From: Shewanella putrefaciens
GTDB lineage: Bacteria; Pseudomonadota; Gammaproteobacteria; Enterobacterales; Shewanellaceae
Assembly: GCF_016406305.1 (NCBI RefSeq)
Contig: NZ_CP066369.1
Coordinates: forward strand, 2,560,501-2,624,500
Length of the DNA stretch: 64,000 nucleotides
Direction of reading: 5' to 3'
The notes beneath the pieces are model-generated. The model saw nothing but the letters and a program-made list of their open reading frames with translations, made no database searches and was not told the origin of the DNA. Of this stretch, positions 1 to 11,056 are shown piece by piece (the first letter of the stretch is position 1; each line of letters starts with the position of its first letter). A program made the translations under genes and the position numbers.

Positions 1-516
1 AGGACGCACGGTTTTCTTGTACTGTGAGATCACCGATTCCATCGTACGGCCGCGCTCAGCCACATCACGGGTTAAACGACGTAGGAAACAAATATCCAGC
101 GGCGTGTCCATAAATACACTGGCATCCATCAAGGCGCGCAATTTAGGATCGGTCAGCAGCAGAATGCCCTCTAAAATGATCACTTTTTTCGGTGTCATGG
201 TTACTGTTTCAGCCGTACGAGTATGTTCGGTATAGCTATAACAAGGGATATCAACAGCTTCGCCAGACTTAAGCAACTGTAAATGTGTGCATAGCAGTTG
301 ATGGTCTAACGCTTTTGGATGATCGTAATTGGTTAATACCCTCTCATCCATGGATAAATGACTCTGATCGCGGTAGTACGCGTCTTCATTAATTACCCCT
401 ATTTGATCTGTGCCTAAATCGCGGCGTAATTCGTCAAAAATCGTTTTGGCAATTAAACTTTTGCCCGATGCTGACGCGCCAGCAATTGCAATAATGACAC
501 ACTGCTGAGAATTCAT
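1..516 (-). CDS. udk: Uridine kinase, C-terminus cut by window edge
   Basis: Uridine/cytidine kinase of the pyrimidine salvage pathway, phosphorylating uridine and cytidine to UMP and CMP with NTP. The 172 visible codons begin at ATG 516 and run off position 1. They hold a Walker A loop GASASGKS at residues 13-20, the NEDAYYRDQ segment and a YDHP motif, all typical of the P-loop nucleoside kinase family. The E. coli protein is about 213 residues, so roughly 40 C-terminal residues lie outside the window. It is followed on the same strand by apbC, which reads towards it, so the two may be co-transcribed (apbC then udk, gap 11 nt). Confidence 0.93.
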   Translation of the reverse strand, partial: MNSQQCVIIAIAGASASGKSLIAKTIFDELRRDLGTDQIGVINEDAYYRDQSHLSMDERVLTNYDHPKALDHQLLCTHLQLLKSGEAVDIPCYSYTEHTRTAETVTMTPKKVIILEGILLLTDPKLRALMDASVFMDTPLDICFLRRLTRDVAERGRTMESVISQYKKTVRP

Positions 517-527
517 ACCCTTAAACC

Positions 528-1649
528 TTACTCATCATCTGATATGCTAATAGAAACTGATTTTTGGCTCTGCTTAAGTGCCAATTCGGCGCCCACTTTA
601 CGGGCGATTTCCCGGTAAAGCGCCGCGACTTCACTGTCGGGGTCGGCTACCACTGTCGGTGCACCGACATCCATGGCTTCACGGATATTGATATGCAGCG
701 GCAAGGCGCCTAATAGTGGTACTTGATAACGCTCGGCCATTTTACTGCCACCGTGGGTACCAAAAGGGTGCTCTTTATGACCACACTCTGGGCATAAATG
801 GAAACTCATGTTCTCGACGATGCCCAGCACAGGAATGTTCACTTTCTGGAACATAGTGATACCTTTCTTGGCATCGGCCAGGGCGATATCCTGCGGAGTA
901 GTCACAATCACAGCGCCACTCACCGGCACTTTTTGCGACAGGGTTAATTGAATATCCCCAGTGCCCGGTGGCATATCGACGACTAAATAATCCAGCTCAG
1001 GCCATTGGGTTTCATTGAGTAATTGCGCTAACGCACCCGCCGCCATAGGACCACGCCACACGGCCGCTTCATCGCCACTTAACATAAAGCCTATCGACTG
1101 CGCGGCAATGCCATGGGCACTGGCGGCTGTCATATGCTTACCATCGGGGGAAACGGGTCTGAAATTGGGGATACCCAACATTAAGGGAACAGACGGGCCA
1201 TAAATATCGGCATCTAAAATGCCTACCTGTGCGCCTTCAGCAGCCAGTGCTAAGGCGAGGTTGACCGCTGTGGTTGATTTACCCACGCCGCCCTTACCGG
1301 ACGCGACGGCAATCACTTGCTTCACATTGGCAATCGGTGCGATGGAGGCAATGGCGGAATACACCTTAGGTTGAAAATCGATTTCACATTCGACTTCATC
1401 GATAGCATCGAGTACCGCTAACTTGTTGGTCAGTGCCATCACAGTATCGCGATACTGGGTCATACAAGGATATGGATAGACTAAACCAAGCTGTAACCGC
1501 TTACCTTCTATCGCTAATTTATTCACGCATCCTGCGCTCACTAATCCTTTACTTAAATACGGGTCGATATAAGCATCGAGAATAGCCAGAACAGGCCCGA
1601 GAAGATCGTCATTTAAACGATAATCAGTTTGAGTTGAAGACAAAAGCAT
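528..1649 (-). CDS. apbC: Iron-sulfur cluster carrier ATPase ApbC/Mrp
   Basis: Cytosolic P-loop ATPase of the Mrp/NBP35 family that carries [4Fe-4S] clusters to apoproteins. The N-terminal ~100 residues match the DUF59-like region. A deviant Walker A GKGGVGKS lies near residues 118-125, and a C-terminal CPEC pair can bind the cluster between subunits. The frame is open to a TTG at 1661, but ATG 1649 is preferred because a G-rich Shine-Dalgarno stretch lies directly before it; this gives 373 residues. It is divergent from metG, the arrangement also seen in enterics (mrp/metG), and reads into udk 11 nt downstream. Confidence 0.93.
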   Translation of the reverse strand: MLLSSTQTDYRLNDDLLGPVLAILDAYIDPYLSKGLVSAGCVNKLAIEGKRLQLGLVYPYPCMTQYRDTVMALTNKLAVLDAIDEVECEIDFQPKVYSAIASIAPIANVKQVIAVASGKGGVGKSTTAVNLALALAAEGAQVGILDADIYGPSVPLMLGIPNFRPVSPDGKHMTAASAHGIAAQSIGFMLSGDEAAVWRGPMAAGALAQLLNETQWPELDYLVVDMPPGTGDIQLTLSQKVPVSGAVIVTTPQDIALADAKKGITMFQKVNIPVLGIVENMSFHLCPECGHKEHPFGTHGGSKMAERYQVPLLGALPLHINIREAMDVGAPTVVADPDSEVAALYREIARKVGAELALKQSQKSVSISISDDE

Positions 1650-1803
1650 TACCCCCACCAATAAATTTGCCCAAGTGTACCAGATAATGACAAAAACATT
1701 AGCGCAGATTTAGCTCAATTGACTCAGGTTTTGATGAAAATCATCCTGTAATCGGTTAGTATCTCTACCAATATTTTTGGCCCACCACGATATTTGAGAC
1801 AAG

Positions 1804-3834
1804 ATGGCAACTTCACAACGTAAAATTCTCGTGACCAGCGCACTTCCCTACGCGAACGGACCGATCCATTTAGGTCATATGCTGGAATACATACAGACAG
1901 ATATCTGGTCGCGTTATCAAAAACTTCGTGGACATGAGTGCCACTACATTTGTGCCGATGACGCCCACGGCACACCGATCATGCTCAAGGCGCAGCAATT
2001 AGGTATGGCGCCTGAAGAGATGATCGCCCAAGTGAACAAAGAGCATCAGCAGGATTTCGCTGACTTTAATATCGCCTTCGATAACTATCACAGCACCCAC
2101 AGTGAAGAAAACCGCGTGCTGGCGAGTGATATTTACTTAAAACTGCGGGCGAATGGCTATATCAAGAGCAAGAGCATTTCTCAGTTATTCGATCCTGAAA
2201 AGTCGATGTTCCTGCCCGATCGTTTCGTAAAAGGCACCTGCCCTAAGTGTAAATCGCCCGATCAATATGGTGATAACTGTGATGCCTGCGGCGCGACTTA
2301 CAGCCCAACTGAGCTGATTAACCCCAAATCTGCGGTCTCTGGCGCAACCCCAGTGATGAAAGACACTGAGCACTTCTTCTTCGACCTACCTGCCTTTGAA
2401 GGTATGTTAAAAGAGTGGACTCGCTCGGGCGCCCTGCAAGTCGAAATGGCTAACAAACTCGACGAATGGTTCGAGCAAGGCCTGCAGCAGTGGGATATCA
2501 CCCGTGATGCACCTTACTTTGGGTTTGAAATCCCCGATGCGCCGGGCAAGTATTTCTACGTGTGGTTAGATGCGCCCATCGGTTATATGGGTTCATTTAA
2601 AAATCTTTGCGATAAGCGTCCTGAACTGAGCTTCGACGAATTCTGGGCAAAAGATTCTAAAGCCGAGGTTTACCACTTTATCGGTAAAGACATTGTCTAC
2701 TTCCACAGCCTGTTCTGGCCTGCGATGCTGCACGGCTCAGGTTATCGCCAGCCAAACAGCGTCTATGCCCACGGTTATGTGACGGTCAACGGCGCTAAGA
2801 TGTCAAAATCCAAAGGCACGTTCATCAAGGCACGTACCTATTTAGATCATTTAGATCCTGAATATTTACGTTACTACTACGCCGCCAAACTCAGCAGCCG
2901 TATCGACGATTTAGACCTTAATCTTGAAGATTTCGCCCAGCGCGTGAACTCAGACTTAGTCGGTAAATTAGTCAACCTCGCTTCTCGCACCGCAGGTTTT
3001 ATCACTAAGCGTTTCGACGGTAAACTCGCGAAAATTGCGGATACCACGCTGACAGAGGCGTTTTTAGCCAAACAAGAGCAAATCGCCGAGTTCTATGAAA
3101 CCCGCGAATACGGTAAAGCGATGCGTGAAATCATGGCGCTAGCGGATATCGCCAACGGCTTTGTCGCCGATGCTGCGCCTTGGCAAATGGTGAAGCAGGA
3201 TGATCAACAGGAAGCGGCCCATCAAGTGTGTTCAAACGCCTTGAATCTGTTCCGTATTTTGGTGACCTACTTAAAACCTGTATTGCCACGTTTAGCCCAG
3301 GATGTGGAAGCCTTCTTCCAACAGCCACTCACTTGGGCTGCCTTGAGCCAAGATATGGCTGGCCATGAAATCGCGCCATTTAAAGCCATGATGCAACGTG
3401 TTGAGTTAGACAAAGTTGAAGCTATGGTGGCCGACTCTAAGGAAAACCTGCAAGCCACAACCGAGCCAGAAGCACCTAAAGGCCCATTAGCGACCGATCC
3501 TATCAGTGAAACCATTAACTTTGATGATTTCGCAAAAATCGATCTGCGTATCGCTCGCATCGTCAAGGCCGAGCATGTGGCCGAAGCCGATAAATTGCTA
3601 AAGCTGCAATTGGATATCGGCGGCGAAACCCGTCAGGTATTTGCGGGGATCAAATCGGCCTACTCGCCAGAAGATCTGGAAGGCAAGCTGACTGTGATGG
3701 TGGCCAACCTTGCACCCCGTAAGATGCGTTTTGGCATGTCAGAGGGCATGGTACTGGCCGCAGGCCCTGGTGGTAGCGATTTGTGGATTTTAGAACCCCA
3801 TGAAGGCGCACAGCCTGGTATGCGGGTTAAGTAA
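1804..3834 (+). CDS. metG: Methionine--tRNA ligase
   Basis: Class I aminoacyl-tRNA synthetase that charges tRNA-Met. Visible signatures are the HLGH version of the HIGH motif at residues 22-25, a zinc-binding knuckle with CPKC and CDACG near residues 145-161, and KMSKS near residue 333. The last ~100 residues form the OB-fold tRNA-binding domain ([11 protein letters not shown] start, [12 protein letters not shown] end), as in the long dimeric E. coli-type enzyme. Its 676 residues are the usual length. It is divergent from apbC and followed by a hairpin at 3868-3894. Confidence 0.98.
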   Translation: MATSQRKILVTSALPYANGPIHLGHMLEYIQTDIWSRYQKLRGHECHYICADDAHGTPIMLKAQQLGMAPEEMIAQVNKEHQQDFADFNIAFDNYHSTHSEENRVLASDIYLKLRANGYIKSKSISQLFDPEKSMFLPDRFVKGTCPKCKSPDQYGDNCDACGATYSPTELINPKSAVSGATPVMKDTEHFFFDLPAFEGMLKEWTRSGALQVEMANKLDEWFEQGLQQWDITRDAPYFGFEIPDAPGKYFYVWLDAPIGYMGSFKNLCDKRPELSFDEFWAKDSKAEVYHFIGKDIVYFHSLFWPAMLHGSGYRQPNSVYAHGYVTVNGAKMSKSKGTFIKARTYLDHLDPEYLRYYYAAKLSSRIDDLDLNLEDFAQRVNSDLVGKLVNLASRTAGFITKRFDGKLAKIADTTLTEAFLAKQEQIAEFYETREYGKAMREIMALADIANGFVADAAPWQMVKQDDQQEAAHQVCSNALNLFRILVTYLKPVLPRLAQDVEAFFQQPLTWAALSQDMAGHEIAPFKAMMQRVELDKVEAMVADSKENLQATTEPEAPKGPLATDPISETINFDDFAKIDLRIARIVKAEHVAEADKLLKLQLDIGGETRQVFAGIKSAYSPEDLEGKLTVMVANLAPRKMRFGMSEGMVLAAGPGGSDLWILEPHEGAQPGMRVK

Positions 3835-3867
3835 TCTGTAATCCGTTGGACTCTGTTCGACAAGTCA

Positions 3868-3894
3868 TTAGGGCCGCATTCAATGCGGCCCTAA
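3868..3894 (+). terminator. Hairpin after metG
   Basis: A GGGCCGCAT stem pairs with ATGCGGCCC around a 3-nt loop. The following tract (TAATTTA) is only moderately U-rich, so termination strength is uncertain, but it sits 34 nt after the metG stop and 58 nt before the next gene. Confidence 0.6.
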
Positions 3895-3952
3895 TTTATG
3901 GTGCTAAGTCTAAAACTGGCACGCTTTAAAGTGCATCCATTGGGGAGAAGTT

Positions 3953-4909
3953 ATGGGAAATATCATTGAGCAGTTGTTGTTTTCTGCCTCAATAACGGGT
4001 CCTATCTGTTTGATGTTAGCCCTCGGGGTGCTCCTAAAACGCGCCCAAGTCATCAACGAAAACTTTATTGATATCGCATCAAAACTCGTTTTTAACGTCA
4101 CACTGCCCGCGCTACTGTTTCTCAGCATCATCAGCTCAAATCACGATCTCGCCGCCAGCGCCCCCTTGATTGGCTATGGCTTAATAGCCAACCTGCTGTT
4201 TTTTATACTTTCCACCTATGCAACCCAGCGGCTATTTCCTGACGGCAAAGATCAAGGGGTGATCATTCAAGGGGGATTTAGGGCCAATACAGCCATTATC
4301 GGCTTAGCCTATGTCTCTAACGCCTACGGCGAATCAGGGGTTGCCTTAGCCGCAGTTTATGTGGCCTCGATGACGCTGCTCTACAATATTCAAGCGGTGA
4401 TTTGCCTAAGCCCAAGGGGGGAAGAGTCGAGTCGCAGCGCATTTAGCGTAATGGTGAAAACCATCACTAAAAATCCGCTGATCATTGCCATTATGCTCGG
4501 CATGCTGTTCTATTTCCTCTCCATTCCAGTGCCGAAAATGGTGCTCGATGCGGGCCAATACTTTGCCAATATGACCCTGCCATTAGCACTACTGTGCACC
4601 GGCGGTTCGCTGGATATTGGTTCACTCAAACATGAAAAACATTCAACTTGGTTTTCGACCGCATTGAAATTGATATTGGCCCCGCTGTTTATCACAGGAG
4701 GCGCCTTGTTATTGGGTTATCGAGGGATTGAATTAGCGTTGGTATTTTTAATGAGTTCTGCGCCCACCGCTGCCGCAAGCTATGTAATGGCACGCGCCAT
4801 GGGAGGTAACGCCACCCTTGCGGCCAATATTATCGCACTGACCACCGTTTGCTCGCTGCTCACCTGCACCTTAGGTATTTTTATCCTGTCCACTTTGGGG
4901 CTGATCTAA
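3953..4909 (+). CDS. AEC-family membrane transporter (auxin efflux carrier/malate permease type)
   Basis: Inner-membrane secondary transporter of 318 residues. The chain is almost entirely hydrophobic, with about ten membrane segments in two halves, and it has the LPALLFLS and GALLLGYRG-type helices of the AEC (Mem_trans) family. Characterised bacterial members move malate, malonate or other small carboxylates; the substrate here cannot be read from sequence. The start ATG follows a GGGGAG Shine-Dalgarno. It is a single-gene unit between a metG hairpin and its own terminator. Confidence 0.85.
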   Translation: MGNIIEQLLFSASITGPICLMLALGVLLKRAQVINENFIDIASKLVFNVTLPALLFLSIISSNHDLAASAPLIGYGLIANLLFFILSTYATQRLFPDGKDQGVIIQGGFRANTAIIGLAYVSNAYGESGVALAAVYVASMTLLYNIQAVICLSPRGEESSRSAFSVMVKTITKNPLIIAIMLGMLFYFLSIPVPKMVLDAGQYFANMTLPLALLCTGGSLDIGSLKHEKHSTWFSTALKLILAPLFITGGALLLGYRGIELALVFLMSSAPTAAASYVMARAMGGNATLAANIIALTTVCSLLTCTLGIFILSTLGLI

Positions 4910-5013
4910 TTGCGGCTAATCTGCCGCATTATTTAGGATCAATCATTAGGATCAATAATTTAGGAGCAGTTATTGAGCTCAACAGAGGAGCTGGTTTTGG
5001 GATGACAATAACA

Positions 5014-5035
5014 AGGCGAGCCATGCTCGCCTTTT
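5014..5035 (+). terminator. Rho-independent terminator after the AEC transporter
   Basis: Perfect stem AGGCGAGC/GCTCGCCT with a CAT loop followed by a run of T. It lies between the converging transporter and nif3-like gene. Confidence 0.85.
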
Positions 5036-5085
5036 ATTTATGGCTAAAGCGGCAATAGGGTCATCATAAGCCGCCTTAAGAATGG

Positions 5086-5838
5086 CTATACCGGATTACT
5101 GATATTCACAAAATGATGCACTAAGTTAAACTCACGGGCGAGATGACGACCTAGGGCTTCAATGCCGAAACGCTCAGTCGCATGGTGACCCGCGGCATAA
5201 TAATGTATGCCCTGCTCCACCGCGCTGTGGAAGGTGCGCTCGGACACTTCACCACTGATAAAGGCATCCACGCCCAAACTTGCCGCCATATCGATATAAT
5301 CCTGCGCCCCGCCTGTGCACCAAGCTAAATGCTGGATCTGAGCCTCACTTTCACCTATATGCAATGGGGCTCTGCCTAACGCCTTCTCAAGGGTGCTGGC
5401 AAAATCGCTGGCACTGACAGGAAGATCGAGTTTGCCACGCCACAGCAGGCCCTGAGCCAGCTCTTCTATGGGTTCCGCATCGACAATCCCAAGTTGTCTT
5501 GCCAAGGTCGCGTTATTGCCGAGCATAGGGTGGGCATCTAAGGGTAAATGATAGCCAAACAAGCTAATATCATGGCTCAGCAGCGCCTTAATGCGACGCT
5601 GTTTCATCCCAGTGATGACCTCGGGTTCATTCTTCCAAAAAAAACCATGGTGGACCAAAATCGCATCGGCATTTAAGCGGACAGCCTCATCAATTAAGGC
5701 TTGGCAAGCCGTCACCCCAGTGACAATAGTGCGAATATCATCCTTGCCTTCGACCTGTAAGCCATTGGGTGCATAATCTTTAAAGGCCGACATATGTAAA
5801 AAATCGGCTAAATATTGGGCTAGTTCTGTCCGTGTCAT
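5086..5838 (-). CDS. Nif3-like metal-binding protein (YbgI/DUF34)
   Basis: DUF34/NIF3 family protein of 250 residues, the length of E. coli YbgI. The family forms toroidal hexamers with a di-metal site; the GTP cyclohydrolase 1 type 2 name is carried by annotation but the role is unsettled. Metal-binding histidines are visible in the VHHGFFWKNE motif in the first third and in the C-terminal GHHATERFG motif. The gene stands upstream of nothing obviously related; the glycine-zipper gene reads into it on the same strand with a 46-nt gap. Confidence 0.88.
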   Translation of the reverse strand: MTRTELAQYLADFLHMSAFKDYAPNGLQVEGKDDIRTIVTGVTACQALIDEAVRLNADAILVHHGFFWKNEPEVITGMKQRRIKALLSHDISLFGYHLPLDAHPMLGNNATLARQLGIVDAEPIEELAQGLLWRGKLDLPVSASDFASTLEKALGRAPLHIGESEAQIQHLAWCTGGAQDYIDMAASLGVDAFISGEVSERTFHSAVEQGIHYYAAGHHATERFGIEALGRHLAREFNLVHHFVNISNPV

Positions 5839-5884
5839 TCAATCACCGTTTAATTTTTTATGTAAATGAGTCCATCTTGCTGGC

Positions 5885-6355
5885 TTACATGGCTAAGTCA
5901 ATACGCACGCCACCTTGAAGATACACAACCCGCACCCTATCACCGGCATTAAATACCATTCCGGGATCATAATCTTGGATCACCATGACTTGAGTGCCAT
6001 CCTCTTGATTAATCAACAATTCTACTAGCTTTAAGGATTGTGTTGTCGTCCCACTGCCATAATGATTCCCCACACCGGCACCAAGTAAGGCGCCGAGCAC
6101 TGTGGCAACGTCTTGGCCCGAGCCACCACCAAATTGATGGCCAATCACACCGCCCACTAAGGCTCCTCCGAAGGTTTTCCAGCCTTGGTTTCTGTCTTCG
6201 ATAAGCTGGGTTTCGGTGATATTACGTACCGAACTGATATCGCCGTAGAGCACTTTCTCCACCGGCACGGCTTGATTGCGATCATAACCCGCATGCAGTG
6301 GTGCGATGAAAAAAGCACAAATAAACATAAAGCTCGCTAGAGTAGGTTTCCACAT
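5885..6355 (-). CDS. Glycine-zipper 2TM envelope protein
   Basis: Exported protein of 156 residues. It has an N-terminal hydrophobic signal ending in LHA-G, a signal peptidase I-type site with no lipobox cysteine. Residues ~63-101 are a glycine-zipper region with GGALVGGVIG and LGALLGAGVG repeats, as in SlyB and the rickettsial 17-kDa antigen. The C-terminal half resembles the small beta domain of that group. The likely location is the periplasm or outer membrane. It is divergent from aat with a 54-bp shared promoter region. Confidence 0.78.
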   Translation of the reverse strand: MWKPTLASFMFICAFFIAPLHAGYDRNQAVPVEKVLYGDISSVRNITETQLIEDRNQGWKTFGGALVGGVIGHQFGGGSGQDVATVLGALLGAGVGNHYGSGTTTQSLKLVELLINQEDGTQVMVIQDYDPGMVFNAGDRVRVVYLQGGVRIDLAM

Positions 6356-6409
6356 ATCTGAATTTCCGCTAACTTAATATAAGGGTTTATTACTGAATCA
6401 TACGCAATT

Positions 6410-7120
6410 GTGAAGTCACTGTCTTTTCTGAATCACGAATTTGAAGCTTTTCCTTCACCCGAACTCGCCCTTACTGATCCCAATGGATTACTGGCGATAG
6501 GGGGAGACTTACGCCCAGAACGCTTACTGACGGCATACTATAACGGGATTTTTCCATGGTTTAACGCCGAAGATCCCATTCTGTGGTGGTCACCCGATCC
6601 CCGCGCCATTTTTATTCCCAGCCAAGTCCATCTCAGCACGAGTTTGCGTAAGTTTCTCAAAAAACAGCCCTGGCGCATTACGGTAAACCATGCCTTTACC
6701 GACGTGATGGCTGGTTGTGCCCAACCAAGACAGAAACAAGCTGGCACTTGGATAACCCATGAAATCCAAATGGCGTACCGCGAGCTTCACCATAATGGCC
6801 ACGCCCATTCTATCGAAGTTTGGCAGGGTGAACGCTTAATCGGCGGCCTCTATGGGTTAGCCATAGGCCAAGTATTTTGTGGCGAGTCTATGTTTCACCG
6901 TGAAACCAATGCCTCTAAGGCTGCTATCGCCGCATTGCAACAACATCTATTGCAGATGGGCTTTAAGTTAATTGATGCACAGGTCATGAATCCACATTTA
7001 GCCAGTTTAGGGGCGCAAGCGATTAAACGTGCCGATTTTATGGCATTACTGGCACAATTGAGAGATAAAGACGTCAATCCAGAGGCTTGGATCCCAAGAG
7101 AGGTCAATCTTGAACTCTAA
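6410..7120 (+). CDS. aat: Leucyl/phenylalanyl-tRNA--protein transferase
   Basis: Aat transfers Leu or Phe from aminoacyl-tRNA to N-terminal Lys or Arg of proteins, creating N-degrons for ClpS/ClpAP. The 236-residue product has the family hallmarks GIFPWF, WWSPDPR and the VFCGESMFH segment near the C-terminal GNAT-like fold. Translation starts at GTG 6410. It overlaps bpt by 11 nt, so the two transferases are probably translated together, and clpA and clpS lie 1-4 kb away, placing most of the N-end-rule pathway in one region. Confidence 0.97.
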   Translation: MKSLSFLNHEFEAFPSPELALTDPNGLLAIGGDLRPERLLTAYYNGIFPWFNAEDPILWWSPDPRAIFIPSQVHLSTSLRKFLKKQPWRITVNHAFTDVMAGCAQPRQKQAGTWITHEIQMAYRELHHNGHAHSIEVWQGERLIGGLYGLAIGQVFCGESMFHRETNASKAAIAALQQHLLQMGFKLIDAQVMNPHLASLGAQAIKRADFMALLAQLRDKDVNPEAWIPREVNLEL

Positions 7121-7826
7121 CGCCACTAAAACCCCCATTGCGATTGGGATCAGTCAGATTTTCCCCTGCAGTTACCTCGATGGTCAGCAGGAACAATTAT
7201 TGGTGATCCAAGAGGAAACGCTCGATCCGATTTTATTCGAGCGTTTACTCGCCATAGGTTTTCGCCGCAGCGGCAGTGCCATTTATAAACCCCGTTGTCC
7301 TCGATGTAACGCCTGCCAACCGATCCGTTTGCCGGTCAGGGAATTTAGCGTTTCTAAGAGACAAAAGCGCACCTTAGCTCAGAATCGCGATCTCACTTGG
7401 CGTGTCACCTCAAGCCATACGGATGCACAATACGCCCTCTACGAGCGTTATATTCAGCAGCGGCACTTTGACGGCCCTATGTATCCGCCAAGCCAAGAGC
7501 AATATGAGCAGTTTTTATTTTGCCACTGGTTACCCCCCACTTTTATTGAAGTCTACGATGGCGACAAACTTTTAGCCGTTGCAGTAACAGACACACTACC
7601 CAATAGCCTATCGGCCATTTACAGCTATTTTGATCCCGATGAAGAACATCGCTCCCTCGGCGCACTACTGATTTTGATCCAGTGCCGCTTAGCCAAATTG
7701 CAGGGCAAAGAATTCCTTTATCTCGGATATCAAATAGATGCAAACCGTAAAATGTCCTACAAGCGTTTATATCGCCCTTATCAAATTTTAACTCCCCAGG
7801 GTTGGGAGTATTGCCAAGTTTGCTAA
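7110..7826 (+). CDS. bpt: Aspartate/glutamate leucyltransferase (arginyl-transferase family)
   Basis: Bpt transfers Leu from Leu-tRNA to N-terminal Asp or Glu, the second bacterial route into the Leu/N-degron pathway. Of 238 residues, the N-terminal part carries the ATE-family [11 protein letters not shown] cysteine motif and the centre has the [10 protein letters not shown] and YSYFDPDE segments of the C-terminal ATE domain. The start is TTG 7110 inside the end of aat, preceded by AGAGAGG at good spacing. E. coli lacks this gene; its place between aat and infA is common outside the enterics. Confidence 0.95.
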   Translation: MNSNATKTPIAIGISQIFPCSYLDGQQEQLLVIQEETLDPILFERLLAIGFRRSGSAIYKPRCPRCNACQPIRLPVREFSVSKRQKRTLAQNRDLTWRVTSSHTDAQYALYERYIQQRHFDGPMYPPSQEQYEQFLFCHWLPPTFIEVYDGDKLLAVAVTDTLPNSLSAIYSYFDPDEEHRSLGALLILIQCRLAKLQGKEFLYLGYQIDANRKMSYKRLYRPYQILTPQGWEYCQVC

Positions 7827-7905
7827 GCACTTCCCCTTTACAGCAGGGGGAATTTGGGGCATGATACGCCCGTTTTTTATATTCGAAGGCTAATGGGATA
7901 ATTAA

Positions 7906-8127
<222 letters not shown>

Positions 8128-8144
8128 TATAGCCTCATATAGTT

Positions 8145-8171
8145 AAAAACCCGGCAAGGCCGGGTTTTTTT
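8145..8171 (+). terminator. infA terminator
   Basis: Stem CCCGGC/GCCGGG with an AAG loop, flanked by A and T tracts (7 T), 18 nt after the infA stop. Confidence 0.92.
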
Positions 8172-8188
8172 GTTGGCGAAAGATAAGA

Positions 8189-8214
8189 AAAATGGCTGCA
8201 ATTGCAGCCATTTT
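8189..8214 (-). terminator. clpA terminator (perfect 26-bp palindrome)
   Basis: A perfect dyad centred at 8201/8202, with arms AAAATGGCTGCAA and TTGCAGCCATTTT. It lies 30 nt past the clpA stop and 18 nt after the infA terminator, so it could act in both directions between the two converging genes. Confidence 0.85.
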
Positions 8215-8243
8215 CATATCTAAAAAACCAAGCTAATCATGTA

Positions 8244-10511
8244 CTAGGCTTTGGTCGTGGTTTTCTCATGACGTTCGGCGCGGATCACTATCTCGCCTTC
8301 TTTCACATCAACATAGGCAACCCCACCCGCTTCTAAGGCACCAAATAAAATCTCGTCCGCCAATGGGCGCTTGATCAATTCAGTCACCACCCGAGCCATA
8401 GGACGTGCGCCCATGTTCTTATCGTAACCTTTCTCGGCCAACAAGGTCCTCGCTTCATCGCTGACTTCCAAGATGACATGTTTCGCATCAAGCTGCGCCT
8501 GCAATTCCACTAAGAATTTATCGACCACTTTCGCAATGATGGTCATATCCAAATGGTTGAACCATACAATGGAGTCGAGACGATTACGGAATTCTGGCGA
8601 AAATACCCGATTAATTTCAGATAATGCGTCCTGAGTATGATCTTGCTGGGTAAAGCCAATCGACTTACGAATAGTCTCCTGTACACCCGCGTTAGTCGTC
8701 ATCACTAACGTTACGTGTCTGAAGTCTGCCTTACGACCATTGTTATCGGTCAAGGTCCCATGATCCATCACCTGCAACAGCAAGTTGTAGACATCGGGGT
8801 GAGCCTTCTCGATTTCATCGAGCAGTACGACACAATGGGGATTTTTAATCACGGCATCGGTGAGCAACCCACCTTGGTCATAACCCACATAACCTGGAGG
8901 CGCACCAATCAAACGGGACACTGTATGGCTCTCCATGTACTCAGACATGTCAAAGCGCACTAGTTTCATCCCTAAACAGCTTGCCAATTGATTAGTGACT
9001 TCTGTCTTACCCACACCGGTGGGACCGGCGAATAAGAAGCTACCTACAGGTTTTTTATCTGTGCCTAAGCCACTGCGCGATAAGCGAATGGCCGAACTGA
9101 GACTCTCAATGGCCTTATCTTGGCCAAAGACCACCATCTTAAGATTACGCTCTAGATTACGCAGCAAGTCCTTGTCGGTGGCGGACACGGATTTCTCGGG
9201 AATACGCGCCATTTTAGCCACGATAGCTTCGATTTCTGCCTGGCCTATGGTCTTTTTGCGTTTGCTCATAGGCAGCATCACCATACGCGCACCCGCTTCG
9301 TCGATCACATCGATGGCTTTGTCGGGGAGATGTCTGTCATTGATGTGTTTCGCCGACAATACCGCCGCGCTGTTAATCGCCGCCTGAGTATAACGAACCC
9401 CATGATATTCTTCGTATTTAGACTTAAGCCCCATCAAAATTTTAGTGGTTTCTTCCACCGAAGGCTCATTGATATCCACCTTTTGGAAACGGCGAGCTAG
9501 GGCGCGGTCTTTCTCAAAAATACTTTGGTATTCTTGGAAAGTCGTCGATCCCATACAACGTAAATTGCCACTGGATAACAAAGGTTTCAGCAGATTAGAA
9601 GCATCCATCACGCCGCCAGATGCGGCGCCCGCACCGATAATGGTATGGATCTCATCGATGAATAAAATGGCGTGTTTATCGGCGGATAATTCTTTTAACA
9701 GGCTTTTAAAACGCTTCTCAAAATCACCGCGGTATTTTGTCCCCGCAAGCAATGAGCCTAAATCGAGGGAGTAAACCGTCGCTTCAGCCATCACATCGGG
9801 CACTTGGTTATTCACGATACGGTAGGCAAGACCCTCTGCAATCGCGGTTTTACCTACGCCCGCCTCACCCACTAATAATGGGTTATTTTTACGGCGGCGA
9901 CACAAAGTTTGAATTGCGCGCTCAATTTCCTGATCGCGGCCAATCAAAGGATCGATGACCCCCTGTTTCGCCAGCTGATTTAAGTTAGACGCAAATTGCG
10001 ACAACATGCTGCGCTCTTCGCTAGCTTCACTGTGATCTTCAATGCGTTCTTGATCCTGATGTGGATCGCTATCTTCGTTTCTTGAAAAACCATGGGAAAT
10101 GAAATTCACGACATCTAAGCGACTAATATCGCAGCGACGCAGCAGATAGACGGCTTGGGATTCCTGTTCACTGAAAATCGCCACTAACACATTAGCGCCT
10201 GTCACTTCATTACGGCCCGATGATTGCACATGGAATACCGCGCGCTGCAGCACCCGCTGGAAGCCAAGCGTTGGCTGGGTTTCTTTATCATCATCGATAT
10301 CGGCAATAATTGGGGTTGTTTGTTGGATAAAGCTTGCCACTTCATCCCTGAGTTTGTCTAAGTTCGCCCCGCAGGCGATTAGCGCTTCTTGAGCCGCAGG
10401 ATTGTCGATAAGAGCCAATAACAGGTGTTCCACTGTCATATACTCGTGACGCGCATCTCTGGCTTGCTGAAACGCCAGATTTAAGGTGACTTCCAGATCT
10501 TTGTTCAGCAT
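8244..10511 (-). CDS. clpA: ATP-dependent Clp protease ATP-binding subunit ClpA
   Basis: Hexameric AAA+ unfoldase that feeds substrates to ClpP and accepts N-degron substrates from ClpS. Domains in order: Clp N-domain (residues 1-140), first AAA module with Walker A GEAGVGKT near 217, second AAA module with GPTGVGKT near 495, and the ClpP-docking loop RKSIGF near 618. The frame is open further upstream, but ATG 10511 gives the canonical MLNKDLEVTLN start after a GGGGTG ribosome site; length 755. It is downstream of clpS on the same strand. The docking loop reads IGF where E. coli ClpA has IGL. Confidence 0.98.
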   Translation of the reverse strand: MLNKDLEVTLNLAFQQARDARHEYMTVEHLLLALIDNPAAQEALIACGANLDKLRDEVASFIQQTTPIIADIDDDKETQPTLGFQRVLQRAVFHVQSSGRNEVTGANVLVAIFSEQESQAVYLLRRCDISRLDVVNFISHGFSRNEDSDPHQDQERIEDHSEASEERSMLSQFASNLNQLAKQGVIDPLIGRDQEIERAIQTLCRRRKNNPLLVGEAGVGKTAIAEGLAYRIVNNQVPDVMAEATVYSLDLGSLLAGTKYRGDFEKRFKSLLKELSADKHAILFIDEIHTIIGAGAASGGVMDASNLLKPLLSSGNLRCMGSTTFQEYQSIFEKDRALARRFQKVDINEPSVEETTKILMGLKSKYEEYHGVRYTQAAINSAAVLSAKHINDRHLPDKAIDVIDEAGARMVMLPMSKRKKTIGQAEIEAIVAKMARIPEKSVSATDKDLLRNLERNLKMVVFGQDKAIESLSSAIRLSRSGLGTDKKPVGSFLFAGPTGVGKTEVTNQLASCLGMKLVRFDMSEYMESHTVSRLIGAPPGYVGYDQGGLLTDAVIKNPHCVVLLDEIEKAHPDVYNLLLQVMDHGTLTDNNGRKADFRHVTLVMTTNAGVQETIRKSIGFTQQDHTQDALSEINRVFSPEFRNRLDSIVWFNHLDMTIIAKVVDKFLVELQAQLDAKHVILEVSDEARTLLAEKGYDKNMGARPMARVVTELIKRPLADEILFGALEAGGVAYVDVKEGEIVIRAERHEKTTTKA

Positions 10512-10554
10512 AAGCACCCCCAAAATGAACAACGGACTACAGAGTAAAGCAGAT

Positions 10555-10863
10555 TCATGCTTTCTCTAACGAACACAGTAACGGATGTTGGTTTTGTCTT
10601 GCAAATTGATTTACTTGTATCACCTTAGTTTCTGCAATGCCAAAAGGAAAAATGCCGCAAATACCCTTTCCCTTGTGATGGATAGTCAACATGATATCGG
10701 TCGCTTCTTGCTCATTCTTGCGAAAGAAAACTTGCAATACTTCAATCACAAAATCCATTGGCGTGTAATCGTCATTATTGAGGATCACCTTGTACATAGA
10801 AGGTGGCATTAACTCAGATTTCACACGCTCTTCAACGTGTTCAATATTTCCTGTCTTACCCAT
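10555..10863 (-). CDS. clpS: ClpS adaptor for N-degron substrates
   Basis: Small adaptor of 102 residues that binds N-terminal Leu, Phe, Trp or Tyr and delivers the protein to ClpA. The core is intact: [20 protein letters not shown] contains the degron-pocket NDDYTPM motif, followed by the HHKGKG helix turn. The N-terminal ~20 residues are the flexible extension needed for delivery. It lies 43 nt upstream of clpA and is divergent from cspD, as in E. coli. Confidence 0.97.
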   Translation of the reverse strand: MGKTGNIEHVEERVKSELMPPSMYKVILNNDDYTPMDFVIEVLQVFFRKNEQEATDIMLTIHHKGKGICGIFPFGIAETKVIQVNQFARQNQHPLLCSLEKA

Positions 10864-11056
10864 TTTTTAATACTAGCCTCTCGTGTTGGCCTCTTCCAAT
10901 TGATATGTTCAAATTAATCAATTGTTACCTCTTTGTTAATTTTAGCTTGACTTCCGCTTTTACTCCTTACATTCTGTAGTTCAGACGGTGAAAGAAACCC
11001 GTCTATACAGGTTTTACTATCTTACTGGTAAGTAGACAACAGAAGGAAGTGGAAGT

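Noticed and set aside
8128..8243. Expected tRNA-Ser between infA and clpA, as in E. coli
   Set aside because: The gap holds only two terminators; no cloverleaf sequence is present.
8995..9387. Open frame of 130 codons opposite clpA
   Set aside because: Antisense of a conserved AAA+ gene; no domain or start signal.
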